Source of the DNA: JBDLID01 sp039715055
GTDB taxonomy: Bacteria > Desulfobacterota > Desulfobulbia > Desulfobulbales > Desulfocapsaceae
Assembly: GCA_039715055.1 (NCBI GenBank)
Contig: JBDLID010000074.1
Span: 1-15,120, forward strand
DNA: 15,120 nucleotides
Reading direction: 5' to 3'
Shown: positions 13,748 to 15,120 of the stretch, piece after piece
How the letters are laid out: every line of letters starts with the position of its first letter
Position numbering within the stretch: the stretch's first letter is position 1
Translations under genes and position numbers: made by a program
Notes under the pieces: generated by a model
Database searches by the model: none
What the model saw: only the letters and a program-made list of their open reading frames with translations
Told to the model about the DNA's origin: nothing

Positions 13748-14818
13748 ATGGCTGAAGAATCCCCGGCAGGCGGAGAACGCACAGAAGCGCCGTCGGCAAA
13801 ACGACGACAGGATTTCAGAAAAAAAGGGCAGGTAGCGCAGAGCAAGGAGATAACCACCGCCGCGTTGATGACCGTCACACTGCTTTTCTGGCTGTTCTAT
13901 ATGCCGAAATTCTGGCATGGGCTCTCTGAGCTGATCTCATCAATCTGGCAGAATATTCATACAGTTGATGCTTCAATTCCCGCCATTGTAGGTCTGGGCT
14001 ATTATGTGGTCCAGCAGTCAGCTTTACTTCTTGCCCCCCTTCTTGCCCTGGTGGTTATCGTTGCTTTTTTCTCTTCATTCTTCCAGTTCGGCTGGTTATT
14101 GACAGCTTACCCCCTGACCCCGGATATAAAAAAACTTGATCCAATCAAGGGCATGGGACGAATTTTTTCAAAACGATCAGTCGTTGAAATTATCAAGTCG
14201 GTATTCAAGGTCGGTCTTGTCGGCTGGGTCGCCTACTCCACTGTTCTCAACCACTTTGAAGAGGCCCTTGTTCTCATTGACACCAGTGCAGGAGTGACCA
14301 TCAGCTTTCTGGCAAAAACTGCAGCACTTGTCCTTGCCAAAATTTGCGGCGTTCTCATTTTTCTCGCATTTCTCGATTTTCTTTATGTCCGCTGGGAGAT
14401 GGAGGAAAAGATGAAAATGACCAAGCAGGAACTGAAGGAGGAGTTCAAGGAAAGCGAAGGTGACCCCCATGTTAAAAGCCAGATTCGCGCCATTCAACAG
14501 GAGATGGCCCGCAAGCGTATGATGGCCGAGGTCCCCGGTGCGGATGTGGTTGTCACTAACCCGACACATCTTTCCGTGGCAGTCAGGTACGACAAGAAAA
14601 CCATGGACGCCCCAAAGGTGATTGCCAAAGGCTCTGGTCACATTGCCATGAAAATCCGGGAAATCGCCCGCGACAATGATGTCCCGCTGGTGGAAAACCC
14701 GCCTGTGGCGCGATTATTGCATAATTTAGATCTTGGAGCCACCGTCCCGGAAGAGATGTTTAAAGCCGTGGCTGAAATACTTGCGCATGTCTACTCATTA
14801 AAACAGCGCAGACCATAA
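13748..14818 (+). CDS. flhB: Flagellar export switch protein FlhB
   Basis: FlhB is the export-gate protein whose self-cleaved cytoplasmic domain sets substrate class, switching from hook to filament proteins when FliK signals. The 356-residue protein starts ESPAGGERTEAPSAKRRQDF, a family hallmark. Four membrane helices follow at about 35-52, 88-112, 144-165 and 180-208. The linker has HVKSQIRAIQQEMARKRM. The autocleavage site NPTH starts at Asn271 (VVVTNPTHLSVAVRYD). The ATG at 13748 is the first start after an in-frame stop at 13739, so the 5' end is well bounded although no Shine-Dalgarno is visible. A 136-base gap with a candidate promoter precedes it. Confidence 0.97.
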   Translation: MAEESPAGGERTEAPSAKRRQDFRKKGQVAQSKEITTAALMTVTLLFWLFYMPKFWHGLSELISSIWQNIHTVDASIPAIVGLGYYVVQQSALLLAPLLALVVIVAFFSSFFQFGWLLTAYPLTPDIKKLDPIKGMGRIFSKRSVVEIIKSVFKVGLVGWVAYSTVLNHFEEALVLIDTSAGVTISFLAKTAALVLAKICGVLIFLAFLDFLYVRWEMEEKMKMTKQELKEEFKESEGDPHVKSQIRAIQQEMARKRMMAEVPGADVVVTNPTHLSVAVRYDKKTMDAPKVIAKGSGHIAMKIREIARDNDVPLVENPPVARLLHNLDLGATVPEEMFKAVAEILAHVYSLKQRRP

Positions 14819-14832
14819 CCCAATAAGACCTG

Positions 14833-15120
14833 ATGGAACTGATCAGTAAAGAAAACGTATTCGATCGTCTTCATATCAAAGCCCTGCTGCAGCGTAACGA
14901 TGTCATAGCCGCTGTTGGTCTGGTATCGATCCTGATGATCATGATCATTCCTCTGCCGCCGCTTCTTCTTGATCTTTTTTTGTCCAGCAACATCACCATT
15001 GCCCTGCTCATTCTCATCGTCAGCCTCTACACAGTCAAGGCTGTGGATTTTTCAATTTTCCCCTCGATACTACTGGCAACCACCCTTTTCAGGCTATCCC
15101 TGAACGTTGCCTCAACACGG
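14833..15120 (+). CDS. flhA: Flagellar export gate protein FlhA, N-terminal part (3' end outside window)
   Basis: FlhA is the large nonameric export-gate protein that uses the proton motive force and docks chaperone-substrate complexes. Only the first 96 codons are in the window, and the frame is still open at its end. After a short polar N-terminus (MELISKENVFDRLHIKALLQ) come the first two membrane segments, with the conserved PLPPLLLDLFLSSNITIALL, followed by FSIFPSILLATTLFRLSLNV and ASTR. The ATG at 14833 follows the flhB stop by 14 bases; the only purine-rich sequence upstream (AAGA) is weak. The start and identity are supported by the family pattern. Confidence 0.95.
   Translation, partial: MELISKENVFDRLHIKALLQRNDVIAAVGLVSILMIMIIPLPPLLLDLFLSSNITIALLILIVSLYTVKAVDFSIFPSILLATTLFRLSLNVASTR

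Noticed and set aside
14177..14641. 154-codon open frame on the - strand inside flhB
   Set aside because: It is antisense to conserved FlhB sequence including the NPTH region, has no family resemblance and no upstream signals.
1..15120. Possible mobile element, defence island, CRISPR array, tRNA or novel gene cassette
   Set aside because: The window is filled end to end by recognisable co-directional flagellar genes. I saw no direct-repeat arrays, transposase or integrase frames, attachment-site-like repeats or RNA genes.

Overview
This window is one continuous, co-directional flagellar gene cluster on the + strand, running from the 3' part of fliG to the 5' part of flhA. It holds 18 coding regions and very little non-coding DNA. 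Every gene is recognisable: fliG(partial)-fliH-fliI-fliJ-motE/ylxF-like-fliK-flgD-flgE, then motA-motB-fliL-fliM-fliN-fliO-fliP-fliQ-fliR-flhB-flhA(partial). Balanced base composition, a Gram-negative-style flagellar gene set, sigma-54-like promoter motifs and a fliJ-(motE-like)-fliK-flgD-flgE-motAB-fliLMNOPQR-flhBA order suggest a motile delta-proteobacterial lineage (Desulfobacterota, perhaps near Desulfobulbales). The taxonomy is inference from gene order and protein style only.

Region 1 (1-7503) encodes the rotor switch subunit FliG, the export ATPase complex (FliH stator, FliI ATPase, FliJ stalk), a secreted coiled-coil/MgtE_N protein of the MotE/YlxF type, the hook-length ruler FliK, the hook cap FlgD and the hook protein FlgE. 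Genes overlap or are closely spaced and most have Shine-Dalgarno sequences, so translation is probably coupled. A convincing intrinsic terminator (7547-7579) follows flgE.

Region 2 (7504-7757) is the largest non-coding gap (254 bp). It holds that terminator, a sigma-54-like -24/-12 element (7662-7677), a 10-bp palindrome and a 9-bp inverted repeat just upstream of the motA ribosome binding site. It looks like the boundary between two transcription units.

Region 3 (7758-15120) encodes the stator (MotA, MotB), FliL, the remaining switch proteins (FliM, FliN) and the integral-membrane export gate (FliO, FliP, FliQ, FliR, FlhB, start of FlhA). A second sigma-54-like element (13682-13697) lies in the 136-bp fliR-flhB gap and may drive flhBA and genes beyond the window.

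Together the genes make the cytoplasmic rotor, the export apparatus, the hook and its length control, and the stator. MotA and MotB resemble the PomA/PomB (sodium-type) subgroup more than the E. coli proton-type proteins. I found no mobile elements, CRISPR arrays, RNA genes or foreign islands, and no undescribed multi-gene system. The points worth a second look are regulatory motifs and sequence deviations in otherwise standard proteins.
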